A stretch of DNA of 14,166 nucleotides, taken from assembly GCA_958431945.1 (NCBI GenBank), contig CAUASQ010000033.1:1-14166 (forward strand). The letters are read 5' to 3'. Position numbers and translations under genes: made by a program. This DNA is from an uncultured Collinsella sp. (GTDB lineage: Bacteria > Actinomycetota > Coriobacteriia > Coriobacteriales > Coriobacteriaceae). The notes beneath the pieces are model-generated. The model searched no databases, was not told the DNA's origin, and saw only the letters and a program-made list of their open reading frames with translations. This document shows, in pieces, positions 7,467 to 14,166 of this stretch. Each line of letters starts with the position of its first letter. Within the stretch, counting starts at the first letter, position 1.

Positions 7467-7472
7467 ATTGTA
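7467..7472 (-). promoter_or_regulatory. -10 element of the acyltransferase promoter
   Basis: Read on the minus strand this is TACAAT, five of six against TATAAT, about 40 bases before the start codon at 7427. No matching -35 is visible at normal spacing. Confidence 0.4.
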
Positions 7473-7521
7473 GCTGCCTGCTCCTGTGAATGCTTGCTGC
7501 TGGCGCAAGCTCAAGCGCGCG

Positions 7522-7550
7522 TCCACATCAAAGTGAACTAAAGTTATAGG
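7522..7550 (+). promoter_or_regulatory. Weak candidate promoter for the ribokinase operon
   Basis: TCCACA (7522-7527) and TATAGG (7545-7550) are 17 bases apart, each four of six against consensus. They lie in the gap between the divergent acyltransferase and ribokinase genes. No stronger pair was found there. Confidence 0.3.
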
Positions 7551-7613
7551 GGGTGCGAGAGTGCACGATCGACGGCTGCGGTGGGCATAAGGCCCGCAGA
7601 TGAGGAGGTTTCC

Positions 7614-8576
7614 ATGGCAGATCGCGGCATCGTTGCGGTGTTCGGCAGCATGAACATGGACCTTTCGGTGGCGTGCGAGCGCATACCGCGTGCGGGCGAG
7701 ACCGTCGGCGGCAGCGGGTTTATCGCCAACGCCGGCGGCAAGGGCGCCAATCAGGCCGTAGCTGCCGCGCGTATGGGCGCTTGCACGCACATGATCGGCG
7801 CGGTCGGTCGCGACGCGTTCGGCGCGTCGCTCGTGGCGGGGCTCCAAGACGCCGGCGTGGACTGTGACTTTGTAGTGCATCGCGATGATGTGGAGACGGG
7901 AACGGCGACCATCATTCGCTGCGAGGGCGACAACCGCATCATACTGTCACCGGGCGCCAACCATGCGCTTGCGGGCGCGGACGTTGCCTGCGCGCTGAGG
8001 CGTCTGGTGGCCCATGAGCTCGACGGCGACGCCAGCGAGATTGCCCCGGCTGCCGGAAGCGTCTTTATCGCCCAGGGCGAATGTGACCTTGCGGCGACGG
8101 CCGAGGCGCTTGTTTGCGCTCACGAGCTGGGGTTCTATACGGTCTTTAATCCAGCGCCTGCCTGTGAGCTGCCTGCGGAGGTCTGGCCTGCGGTCGACCT
8201 GGTCTGTCCCAACGAGACCGAGTGCCAGGTTCTGACGGGCATTCTGCCCACGGATGATGTGAGTTGCGTCGCCGCGCTCAATGCGCTGCTCGACAAGGGC
8301 GCCGGCGCTGCGGTCATCACGTTGGGCGGTGCCGGCTCGGTTACGCTCGGCGATGGCGGTGAGCTGCTGCGCATGCCGGCACTTTCGAGTACGGTAGTCG
8401 ATACCACGGCCGCCGGCGATACGTTTATCGGCGCGTTGGCGGCGGCTCGCCTAGAGGGCTTGCCGCTCTTTGAGTGCATGGCCGTGGGTGCTCGCGCCTC
8501 GGCAGTGACAGTGTCGCGCCTGGGCGCTCAGCAATCGATTCCCACGCGCGCCGAAGTTGAACATTGGTTTAGTTAA
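7614..8576 (+). CDS. rbsK: Ribokinase-family (PfkB) sugar kinase
   Basis: A 320-residue cytoplasmic kinase. The ATG at 7614 is preceded by GAGGAGG at five bases, so it is preferred over an in-frame GTG at 7581. PfkB-family marks in order: GSMNMDL (11-17); GGKGANQ (41-47), the sugar-binding signature; NPAPA (179-183); PNETE (199-203); D263-TTAAGD269, with D269 the expected catalytic base and an anion hole for ATP. Length and motifs match ribokinase, which makes ribose-5-phosphate from ribose and ATP. It is followed after 30 bases by a nucleoside hydrolase that releases ribose from nucleosides, which supports ribose as substrate. A related kinase, for example of deoxyribose or another pentose, cannot be excluded. 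No transporter lies beside it in the window. Confidence 0.85.
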   Translation: MADRGIVAVFGSMNMDLSVACERIPRAGETVGGSGFIANAGGKGANQAVAAARMGACTHMIGAVGRDAFGASLVAGLQDAGVDCDFVVHRDDVETGTATIIRCEGDNRIILSPGANHALAGADVACALRRLVAHELDGDASEIAPAAGSVFIAQGECDLAATAEALVCAHELGFYTVFNPAPACELPAEVWPAVDLVCPNETECQVLTGILPTDDVSCVAALNALLDKGAGAAVITLGGAGSVTLGDGGELLRMPALSSTVVDTTAAGDTFIGALAAARLEGLPLFECMAVGARASAVTVSRLGAQQSIPTRAEVEHWFS

Positions 8577-8606
8577 ACGATAAAGACGGAGAAGCGGAGT
8601 AGAACA

Positions 8607-9581
8607 ATGGCAATCAAGAAGCTGATCCTTGATCTGGATATGGGTGTGGACGATGCGATGGCGCTTGCCTATGCCATCGCGAGCCCCGAGGTTGAGCTCG
8701 TGGGCATCACCACGTGCTTTGGCAACGTGCGCGTCGAGCAATCGGCGCACAATTGCCTGGCGGTGCTCGATCTGCTGGGTCGCCCCGAGGTTCCGGTGTA
8801 CCTGGGTGCCGACCGTCCTCTGCAGGCGACTGAGCCCTATACGCCGCCGGCGTCCACCGCGCTCATTCACGGCAAGAACGGCATCGGCGGCGCGAGCGTG
8901 CCCGCGTCGCCCTACGAGCCGGTGGGGGCGACCTCGGCCGACGGCAACGCTGCGGTCGATTATCTGATCGATGCCGCGCGCACTTATGGTCCCGATCTGG
9001 TCTACGTAGCGACTGGCCCGCTCTCCAACCTGGCGCTCGCCCTGGAGCGCGATGCGGCGGCGATGATGTCCATCGGCCGCGTGGTCGTGATGGGCGGCGC
9101 CCTTACCGTGCCCGGTAACGTGAGCGCGGGCGCCGAGGCCAACATGGCGAGCGACCCCGAGGCAGCCGACGCGGTGCTGCGCTCGGGCCGTAAGCTCACC
9201 ATGGTGGGTCTGGACGTGACGCATCGCGTGGTGCTCACACGCCGCGACATTGCCGGCTGGACGGGCTCGGGCACCATGGCTGGCTGCGCATTTGCGAGCA
9301 TGGTCGAGCACTACATTGGTTCGTACGAAATGAACGCGCCCTACCTGGGCGGCTGCGCGCTGCACGATCCGCTGGCGGTTGCCGTGGCGATCGACCCCAC
9401 GCTCGTAGGTGCGCTCGGCTGCAACCTGCGTGTTGATCTGCTGGGCGAGTACCGCGGTCGCACCATCTGCGATGAGCGCCGCCTGTCCGATCCGGACAAG
9501 AGCGCGCTTGTGGCACTGACCGTGGATGCTCCGCGCTTCCTGTCCGAGTTCAAGACACGTATGGCCCGTGTCCTTGGCTAA
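8607..9581 (+). CDS. Inosine-uridine-type nucleoside N-ribohydrolase
   Basis: A 324-residue enzyme, the usual length for the family, hydrolysing nucleosides to a base and ribose with a tightly bound Ca2+. The N-terminal Asp cluster reads D9-LDMGVDD16 (usual DTDPGxDD), giving the metal and ribose ligands; T and P are replaced by L and M. Also seen: GN at 39-40, N171-VSAGAEANMASDPEAA (family E-x-N then DPEAA), GLDVTH (201-206), and H253-DPLA, with D254 a calcium ligand. GGAG lies seven bases before the ATG. It shares an operon with the ribokinase gene, forming a complete route from nucleoside to ribose phosphate. Base preference (purine, pyrimidine or both) cannot be read from the sequence. No clear intrinsic terminator follows, so read-through towards the LacI-family gene is possible. 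Confidence 0.9.
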   Translation: MAIKKLILDLDMGVDDAMALAYAIASPEVELVGITTCFGNVRVEQSAHNCLAVLDLLGRPEVPVYLGADRPLQATEPYTPPASTALIHGKNGIGGASVPASPYEPVGATSADGNAAVDYLIDAARTYGPDLVYVATGPLSNLALALERDAAAMMSIGRVVVMGGALTVPGNVSAGAEANMASDPEAADAVLRSGRKLTMVGLDVTHRVVLTRRDIAGWTGSGTMAGCAFASMVEHYIGSYEMNAPYLGGCALHDPLAVAVAIDPTLVGALGCNLRVDLLGEYRGRTICDERRLSDPDKSALVALTVDAPRFLSEFKTRMARVLG

Positions 9582-9654
9582 ATGATTTTCACGCCCGTCC
9601 TAAATTAGCTACCGACTAAATGTGCCCGTTGGGGGAATAGTCGCGCCATTTTGC

Positions 9655-9682
9655 TTGACAACAGGCTAAACTAGCTCATAAA
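9655..9682 (+). promoter_or_regulatory. Promoter of the LacI-family gene
   Basis: A perfect TTGACA -35 (9655-9660) is followed 16 bases later by CATAAA (9677-9682, four of six). RNA would start near 9690. The palindromic operator overlaps the -10, as expected for self-repression. Bases 9582-9654 show no other recognisable signal. Confidence 0.6.
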
Positions 9683-9701
9683 CGTTTACTACTCTGTTTA
9701 G
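9666..9701. promoter_or_regulatory. Nested palindromic operator overlapping the promoter
   Basis: The perfect palindrome TAAACGTTTA (9679-9688) has the central CG typical of LacI-family operators. CTAAAC (9666-9671) and GTTTAG (9696-9701) flank it and share exactly the same dyad axis (9683.5). A further single GTTTAG lies at 9717-9722. It is most likely the binding site of the regulator encoded just downstream. Confidence 0.65.
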
Positions 9702-9775
9702 ATTGAATTTGCGGTCGTTTAGCTGCCGAGCCATCGAGTCCCGATGCTCCGCCACGGCCGTTGCTAGGGGGAACA

Positions 9776-10786
9776 ATGGCCAAAGCAAGTGTTCGCGAGA
9801 TTAGCCGCATCACCGGTTTTTCGCCTGCGACCGTGTCCAACGCGCTCAACCGCAAGCGCAGCGTAAGCGAGGAGACCGCCAAGGTCATCCTGGAGTGTGC
9901 ACAGTCGCTGGGCTATCAGCAGTCGACGCAGCTCGAGAGCATTCAGTTTGTGCTCGCGCGCAAGACGGGCGCCATTCTGGATGAGAGCACCTTCCATCCC
10001 GCGGTCATCGAGGGCGTGGAGCGCCAGGCGCGTCGCCACGGCATGAGCACGAGCTTTGTCTCGCTCGACTTTAGCGACCTGGACGCCGTGCGCCCGCAGG
10101 TCGAGGGCCTGATTGCCGATCCGGCCGCCGCTATTGTGCTAATGGGTACGGAGTTGGGCGAGGAGGACTACGCTCTGTTCGCTAACGCGGCCGCCCACCT
10201 GATTGTGCTCGATGGCTGGAGCGATCGTCAGTACTTCGATGCCGTAGTCATTGCCAACACCGATTCGGTGCTGCGCGCCGTGGACTACCTTATCGAGAAA
10301 GGTCACAAGCAAATCGGCTATCTGGCGGGCGACCTTCGTATCCGCAACTTTAAGGATCGCGAACGCGGCTATCGCCAAGCGCTTGAGGATGCGGGCCTTG
10401 AGGCCAATCCGGCATGGCGCGTCACGCTGGGCACCACGCTCGAAGGTGCTTATCGCGACATGGGCGCATGGCTCGACAGCGTCTCGCGCGACGACCTGCC
10501 GACGGCTTTCTTTGCCGAAAACGACGTGCTCGCCGTGGGTGCTATGCGCGCGCTCAACGAGCACGGCATTCGCGTGCCCGAGGATGTCTCGATCATCGGC
10601 TTTGACGATCTGTCTTTGGGCGCCTTCTCCAACCCGCCGCTCACCACGGTGCATGTTCCCAAACACGAGGTGGGCGAGATCGCGGTGCGCCGTCTGGTGG
10701 GCAACATCCGCAATCCCAAGAGCTATACCTGCAAAACGGCCGTATCGACCTATTTTGTCGAGCGCCAAAGCGTACGCGAGATCTAG
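9776..10786 (+). CDS. LacI-family transcriptional regulator
   Basis: A 336-residue sugar-responsive repressor. The ATG at 9776 is chosen over an in-frame TTG at 9761 because AGGGGG lies just before it. Residues ~4-47 form the helix-turn-helix (SVREISRITGFSPATVSNAL, then VSEETAKVILECAQSLGY). Residues ~56-336 are a periplasmic-binding-protein-like effector domain (IEKGHKQIGYLAGD, FFAENDVLAVGAMRAL, VSIIGFDD). Between GY (46-47) and the first strand (IQFVL, 56-60) there are only eight residues; the usual YxPNxxARxL hinge helix is missing. A nested operator overlaps its own promoter, and similar half-sites fill the region ahead of the isomerase-transketolase operon, so it probably controls both. 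The effector is unknown; a sugar from that operon's pathway is the natural guess. Confidence 0.9.
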   Translation: MAKASVREISRITGFSPATVSNALNRKRSVSEETAKVILECAQSLGYQQSTQLESIQFVLARKTGAILDESTFHPAVIEGVERQARRHGMSTSFVSLDFSDLDAVRPQVEGLIADPAAAIVLMGTELGEEDYALFANAAAHLIVLDGWSDRQYFDAVVIANTDSVLRAVDYLIEKGHKQIGYLAGDLRIRNFKDRERGYRQALEDAGLEANPAWRVTLGTTLEGAYRDMGAWLDSVSRDDLPTAFFAENDVLAVGAMRALNEHGIRVPEDVSIIGFDDLSLGAFSNPPLTTVHVPKHEVGEIAVRRLVGNIRNPKSYTCKTAVSTYFVERQSVREI

Positions 10787-10852
10787 GCGGAACGGCGCCA
10801 GAGCTCAGAGCGGAAAAGTCCGCCAAAGTCAACCATACATAACGCTACCAAG

Positions 10853-10878
10853 AGAGGGTTCTTCGGAGCCCTCTTTTT
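10853..10878 (+). terminator. Intrinsic terminator of the LacI-family gene
   Basis: A 9-bp stem (AGAGGGTTC with GAGCCCTCT, one T-G pair) closed by a stable TTCG tetraloop (10862-10865) runs into a T-run to 10878. A smaller hairpin without a T-run lies at 10810-10823. Confidence 0.92.
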
Positions 10879-10900
10879 GTTCCCCTTGTATGTTCAGAGT

Positions 10901-11018
10901 GTTTACATACCGTTTAGGCTGATTTCTCTACCGTTTACGGGTATTTCGCGTTAAACTTCTAAACAGAAGAGTAAAACATTTAGTAAACAGAACAAAACGA
11001 AACACACGTCTGTTTACT
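10901..11018. promoter_or_regulatory. Array of GTTTA(C/G) half-sites upstream of the isomerase operon
   Basis: Six exact half-sites occur in 118 bases: GTTTAC at 10901, GTTTAG at 10912, GTTTAC at 10933, CTAAAC at 10959, GTAAAC at 10983, GTTTAC at 11012. Near matches start at 10950 and 10971. The last two exact sites belong to a perfect 10-bp inverted repeat, AGTAAACAGA (10982-10991) and TCTGTTTACT (11009-11018), 17 bases apart. The same half-site forms the operator ahead of the LacI-family gene. A weak promoter, TTTACG (10934-10939) and TCTAAA (10958-10963) with 18-base spacing, would lie inside the array. Cooperative or looping repression of the operon is inferred. Confidence 0.6.
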
Positions 11019-11044
11019 GAACATGTGATTAGGGGAGGACGTAC

Positions 11045-12445
11045 ATGGACAAGATCAAGCTCGGCTTTGTGCCCACGCGCCGCAGCATCTTTAGCGCGCC
11101 GGACGCGATCAAGTATCGCGGCCTGACGGCTGATCGCCTGCGCGAGATCGGCGTCGACATCGTGGATATCGACGACATCAATGACGAGGGCCTGCTGTTC
11201 GACGACAGCCATATCGAGCCTATCGTCAAGAAGTTCCGCGCCGAGGGCGTCGACGGAATCATACTGTGCCACGCCAACTTTGGCACCGAGTACGTTTGCG
11301 CTCGCCTTGCCCGCGAGCTCGGCCTACCCGTGCTGCTGTGGGGCCCGCGCGACGAGCGCCCCGAGCCCGACGGCACGCGCCTGCGCGATAGCCAGTGCGG
11401 CCTGTTCGCCACCGGCAAGGTCCTGCGTCGCTTCCAGGTTCCCTTCACCTACATGACCAACTGCCGCCTGACCGACCCCGAGTTCGAGCGCGGCGTTTGG
11501 GACTTCTTGGCCGTGTGCAACGTGGTCAAGACCTTCAAGCACACCCGCATTCTGCAGATGGCCACCCGTCCGTTCGACTTCTGGTCGACCATGTGCAACG
11601 AGGGCGAGCTGCTCGAGAAGTTCAACATCCAGCTTTCGCCCATCCCCATGACCGAGCTTGTCCAAGCCGTGCGCGACGCCCAGGCCGACGAGCAGGCCAT
11701 GACCGCCATGCTCGCCCACATCGCCGACAGCTTTGAGATCTGCATCCCCGAGGACAAGGTCCCCGCGGTCGCCAGTCTTGCCATCGCCATGAAGCGCCTG
11801 GTCGAGAAATACGGCTGCAACGCCGGAGCCATCCAGTGCTGGAACGCTCTGCAGGACGAGCTGGGCATTATGCCCTGCGCCGCCAACGCCATCCTCAACG
11901 AGATGGGTATCCCTATCGTCTGCGAAACCGACATCCACGGCGCCATCACTGCGCTCATGGTCGAGGCAGCCGATCTTGGCCGTCATCGCGGCATGTTCGC
12001 CGACTGGACCGTGCGCCATCCCGATAACGAGAACGGCGAGCTGCTGCAGCACTGTGGCCCCTGGCCCTGCAGCTGCGCGGCCGTCAAGCCCAAGCTCACC
12101 TACCCGCTGGCTTTCGACCACCCCGGTGCGCTGACGGCCGAGGCCAAGCACGGCGACCTCACCCTTGCCCGCTTTGACGGTGACAACGGCGAGTACTCGC
12201 TGCTGCTGGGCAACGCCCGCGGCATCGACGGCCCGGCAGGCATGGGCACCTACCTGTGGGTCGAGGTCGACAACCTCAAGCGCCTCGAGGCCAAGATCGT
12301 TGAGGGTCCCTACATCCACCACTGCGTCGCTATTCACGCCAACGTGGTGCCGGTGCTCTACGAGGCGTGCAAGTACCTCGGCATCGCCCCCGACCTGTAC
12401 GACCCCATCGAAGAAGACGTTAAAGCCTACCTGCGAGGAGAGTAG
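11045..12445 (+). CDS. L-fucose/L-arabinose isomerase-fold sugar isomerase, substrate unknown
   Basis: A 466-residue cytoplasmic, probably Mn2+-dependent aldose-ketose isomerase. AGGGGAGG lies six bases before the ATG. The N-terminal part (~1-200) is Rossmann-like (FVPTRRSIFS, GIILCHANFGTEY, LPVLLWGPRDE). The C-terminal half holds the family core. E272 (LQDELG) and D296 (CETDIHGA) are 24 residues apart, the same spacing as the metal ligands E337 and D361 of E. coli fucose isomerase (numbers recalled), and HH at 425-426 is the likely third ligand. It is about 120 residues shorter than FucI, so it belongs to the short branch with few characterised members. It is first in an operon with a split transketolase, whose ATG is two bases past this stop; the product ketose is therefore probably cleaved by that enzyme. 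Fucose itself is unlikely, since no fuculokinase or aldolase is nearby. Confidence 0.8.
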   Translation: MDKIKLGFVPTRRSIFSAPDAIKYRGLTADRLREIGVDIVDIDDINDEGLLFDDSHIEPIVKKFRAEGVDGIILCHANFGTEYVCARLARELGLPVLLWGPRDERPEPDGTRLRDSQCGLFATGKVLRRFQVPFTYMTNCRLTDPEFERGVWDFLAVCNVVKTFKHTRILQMATRPFDFWSTMCNEGELLEKFNIQLSPIPMTELVQAVRDAQADEQAMTAMLAHIADSFEICIPEDKVPAVASLAIAMKRLVEKYGCNAGAIQCWNALQDELGIMPCAANAILNEMGIPIVCETDIHGAITALMVEAADLGRHRGMFADWTVRHPDNENGELLQHCGPWPCSCAAVKPKLTYPLAFDHPGALTAEAKHGDLTLARFDGDNGEYSLLLGNARGIDGPAGMGTYLWVEVDNLKRLEAKIVEGPYIHHCVAIHANVVPVLYEACKYLGIAPDLYDPIEEDVKAYLRGE

Positions 12446-12447
12446 AA

Positions 12448-13284
12448 ATGGCAACTATCGAAGAGCTTGAGTCCCTGCGCTGGGACCTCCGCCGCGATTG
12501 CGTCGATATCATCATGGCTGGCGCCGGCGGCCACATCGGCGGCGACATGTCGGTGATCGACGCCCTCATGACCCTCTACGCTAACCACCTCAACATTTCG
12601 CCCGAGACCGTCGACGATCCCAATCGCGACCGCTTCGTGCTCTCTAAGGGCCACGCCATGGAGGCCTACTACGCGGTGCTCTGCCACGAGGGCTATCTTG
12701 ACCTCGACGACGTCAAGGCACGCTTCTCCAAGTTCGGCAGCCCCTACATCGGCCACCCCAACAACAAGCTCAAGGGCATCGAGATGAACTCGGGCTCGCT
12801 GGGTCACGGCCTGCCCGTGGCCGTGGGCATGGCGCTCGCCGGCAAGATGGACGGCCGCGACTACCGCGTCTACACCATCATGGGCGACGGCGAGCTTGCC
12901 GAGGGCTCGGTCTGGGAGGGCGCCATGAGCGGCGGCAACTACCAGCTCGATAACCTGTGCACGCTCGTGGACCGCAACCGCCTGCAGATTAGCGGCAGCA
13001 CCGAGGACGTCATGAAGCAGGACAGCCAGGAAGAGCGCTGGGCCGCCTTCGGTTGGAACGTGCTGTCCATTCCGGGCAACGACGTCCAGGCTATTGACGC
13101 TGCACTGACGCTTGCTGCCGAGACCAAGGGTAAGCCCACGGTCATCATCCTCAACACGGTGAAGGGCTATGGCTCGCCCGTTATGGAGGACAAGGCCGCC
13201 TGGCATCATCACCTGCCCAACGATGAGGAATATGCCCAGATCATCGCCGATTTCGCTGCCCATAAGGAGGCCATCAATGGCTAA
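12448..13284 (+). CDS. Transketolase, N-terminal (ThDP-binding) subunit
   Basis: This 278-residue subunit supplies the diphosphate-binding half of a two-chain transketolase, which moves a C2 ketol unit from a ketose to an aldose. Seen: GGHIGG (27-32), SKGH69, GHP (102-104), GSLGHGLP (116-123), G146-DGELAEG opening the Mg-ThDP motif and DRN (175-177) closing it, and WHHHLP (252-257), the equivalent of the substrate-binding His near the end of this half. GAGGAG lies seven bases before the ATG. The coding region overlaps the C-terminal subunit gene by eight bases, so the two are translationally coupled and produced in equal amounts. Single-chain transketolases are about 660 residues; split forms like this are common in actinobacteria, Firmicutes and archaea, often in dedicated sugar clusters. 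Confidence 0.93.
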   Translation: MATIEELESLRWDLRRDCVDIIMAGAGGHIGGDMSVIDALMTLYANHLNISPETVDDPNRDRFVLSKGHAMEAYYAVLCHEGYLDLDDVKARFSKFGSPYIGHPNNKLKGIEMNSGSLGHGLPVAVGMALAGKMDGRDYRVYTIMGDGELAEGSVWEGAMSGGNYQLDNLCTLVDRNRLQISGSTEDVMKQDSQEERWAAFGWNVLSIPGNDVQAIDAALTLAAETKGKPTVIILNTVKGYGSPVMEDKAAWHHHLPNDEEYAQIIADFAAHKEAING

Positions 13285-14166
13285 CAAGATCGCCAATCGC
13301 AAGGTTATCTGCGACACGCTGCTCGAGGCCGCGAAGACCGATAAGGACATCGTCGTCCTGTGCTCCGACTCCCGTGGCTCCGCGTCGCTCACGCCGTTCT
13401 TTGATCAATATCCCCAGCAGTCCGTTGAGGTCGGCATCGCCGAGCAGGACCTGGTGAGCATCGCCGCCGGTATGGCTTCGTGCGGCAAGAAGGCCTGGGC
13501 TGCCTCGCCGGCGTCCTTTGTGACCACGCGCTCGTATGAGCAGTGCAAGGTCGACGTCTCGTACTCCAACACTAACGTCAAGCTCATCGGCATCTCTGGC
13601 GGCGTGTCCTACGGCGCCTTGGGCATGAGCCATCACTCCGCGCAGGATATCGCCGCCATGAGCGCGATTCCCAATATGCGCGTGTATCTGCCGAGCGATC
13701 GCTTCCAGACCGCCGAGCTCGTGCGCGCCTTGGTCGCCGACAACAAGCCGGCCTACATCCGCGTGGGCCGCAACCCGGTCGAGGACGTGTACACCGAGGG
13801 CGAGTGCCCGTTTCAGATGGATCGCGCCACCTGGGTGCGCCGCGGCACCGATGTGACGATCGTCGCCACCGGCGAGATGGTTCGCCATGCCGTGGTCGCC
13901 GCCGACCTGCTGGCCGAGCAGGGCATTTCGGCAACGGTGCTCGACATGTATTGCGTCAAGCCGCTTGACGCCGAGGCCGTGATTGAGGCCGCTGGAGCCA
14001 CGCGCGCCGTCGTGACTGTCGAGGAGCACAGTCCCTTCGGCGGCCTGGGCTCTATGGTCGCGCAGGTGGTGAGCGAGCATTGCCCGCGTCCGGTCAAGTG
14101 CCTCTCCCTGCCCGACGCGCCGGTCATCACCGGCACGAGCCCCGAGGTCTTTGCGCACTACGGCCT
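13277..14166 (+). CDS. Transketolase, C-terminal subunit, 3' end missing
   Basis: The frame opens at ATG 13277, inside the end of the N-terminal subunit gene and six bases after AGGAGG, and runs off the window with 296 residues visible. Residues ~4-170 are the pyrimidine-binding domain. They include KIANRK (R8 aligns with a sugar-phosphate ligand) and VGIAE56QD, where E56 is the ThDP-activating glutamate. Residues ~175 onward are the transketolase C-terminal domain (VTIVATGEMV, VTVEEHSPFGGLG). The segment usually reading HxxxxxGEDGPTH is here S107-GGVSYGALGMSHH: the catalytic-region His119 is kept, but the upstream His that contacts the sugar phosphate is a Ser and GEDG is GALG. This may mean an unusual ketose or a non-phosphorylated partner. 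Only a few residues of the protein are likely missing. Confidence 0.92.
   Translation, partial: MANKIANRKVICDTLLEAAKTDKDIVVLCSDSRGSASLTPFFDQYPQQSVEVGIAEQDLVSIAAGMASCGKKAWAASPASFVTTRSYEQCKVDVSYSNTNVKLIGISGGVSYGALGMSHHSAQDIAAMSAIPNMRVYLPSDRFQTAELVRALVADNKPAYIRVGRNPVEDVYTEGECPFQMDRATWVRRGTDVTIVATGEMVRHAVVAADLLAEQGISATVLDMYCVKPLDAEAVIEAAGATRAVVTVEEHSPFGGLGSMVAQVVSEHCPRPVKCLSLPDAPVITGTSPEVFAHYG

Noticed and set aside
6759..7541. 260-residue plus-strand frame across the acyltransferase start
   Set aside because: It is antisense to the conserved acyltransferase domain and has no family features.
9713..9722. Ten-base match GGTCGTTTAG shared with 1229-1238
   Set aside because: Ten-base matches are expected by chance many times in a 14-kb window; only the half-site similarity is mentioned.
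10890..10922. Ten-codon leader peptide ahead of the isomerase operon
   Set aside because: The frame exists but lacks a good ribosome site and regulatory codons, and it overlaps two half-sites that explain the sequence better.
11324..14158. Long minus-strand frames opposite the isomerase and transketolase genes
   Set aside because: They are low-complexity shadows (repeated V, G, A, H) of genes with clear catalytic motifs, without plausible ribosome sites.
1..14166. CRISPR array, tRNA, rRNA, complete insertion sequence or prophage genes
   Set aside because: No regularly spaced repeats, cloverleaf-like sequence, transposase, integrase or phage protein was seen on either strand.

Overview
This is a GC-rich window, apart from two AT-rich intergenic patches. 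It most likely comes from a gut actinobacterium of the Coriobacteriia, with Collinsella as the best guess. The basis is the GC-rich codon use, the purine-rich ribosome binding sites, and an NRAMP transporter whose altered metal-site motifs resemble the magnesium-transporting branch known from Eggerthella lenta. The genus is inferred by eye, not from any search.

Layout. (1) 1-1203 is the 3' part of a membrane-anchored polysaccharide-deacetylase-fold protein that has lost its metal-binding histidines. (2) 1356-4746 is a probable Mg2+ uptake unit. It has an extended -10 promoter, a roughly 200-nt leader that can fold into a compact three-way junction, a regulatory-looking membrane protein (PRC-barrel + MgtE_N + CBS pair + five TM segments), an NRAMP-related transporter, and a strong intrinsic terminator. 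(3) 4747-5210 is AT-rich non-coding DNA holding a 234-bp element bounded by ~49-bp inverted repeats, and then a perfect 18-bp inverted repeat. (4) 5211-7427 on the minus strand encodes an OatA-like acyltransferase with a C-terminal SGNH domain.

(5) 7614-9581 is a two-gene nucleoside-salvage operon (ribokinase-family kinase and nucleoside hydrolase). (6) 9655-11018 contains a LacI-family regulator whose promoter carries a nested dyad-symmetric operator. A UUCG-loop terminator follows the gene, and then a ~120-bp stretch with repeated GTTTA(C/G) half-sites in both orientations. (7) 11045 to the right edge is a tight operon of a fucose/arabinose-isomerase-fold enzyme and a split transketolase; the C-terminal subunit runs off the window.

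How it fits together. The right half reads as sugar and pentose catabolism: nucleosides give ribose (hydrolase), then a phosphorylated sugar (kinase). An aldose gives a ketose (isomerase) that a dedicated two-subunit transketolase cleaves or transfers. The LacI regulator probably controls itself and the isomerase-transketolase operon through the shared GTTTA half-site. The sugar handled by the isomerase-transketolase pair cannot be named from sequence alone. The most unusual signals are the riboswitch-like leader with its two-gene magnesium module, the operator array, and the altered active-site region of the transketolase C-subunit.
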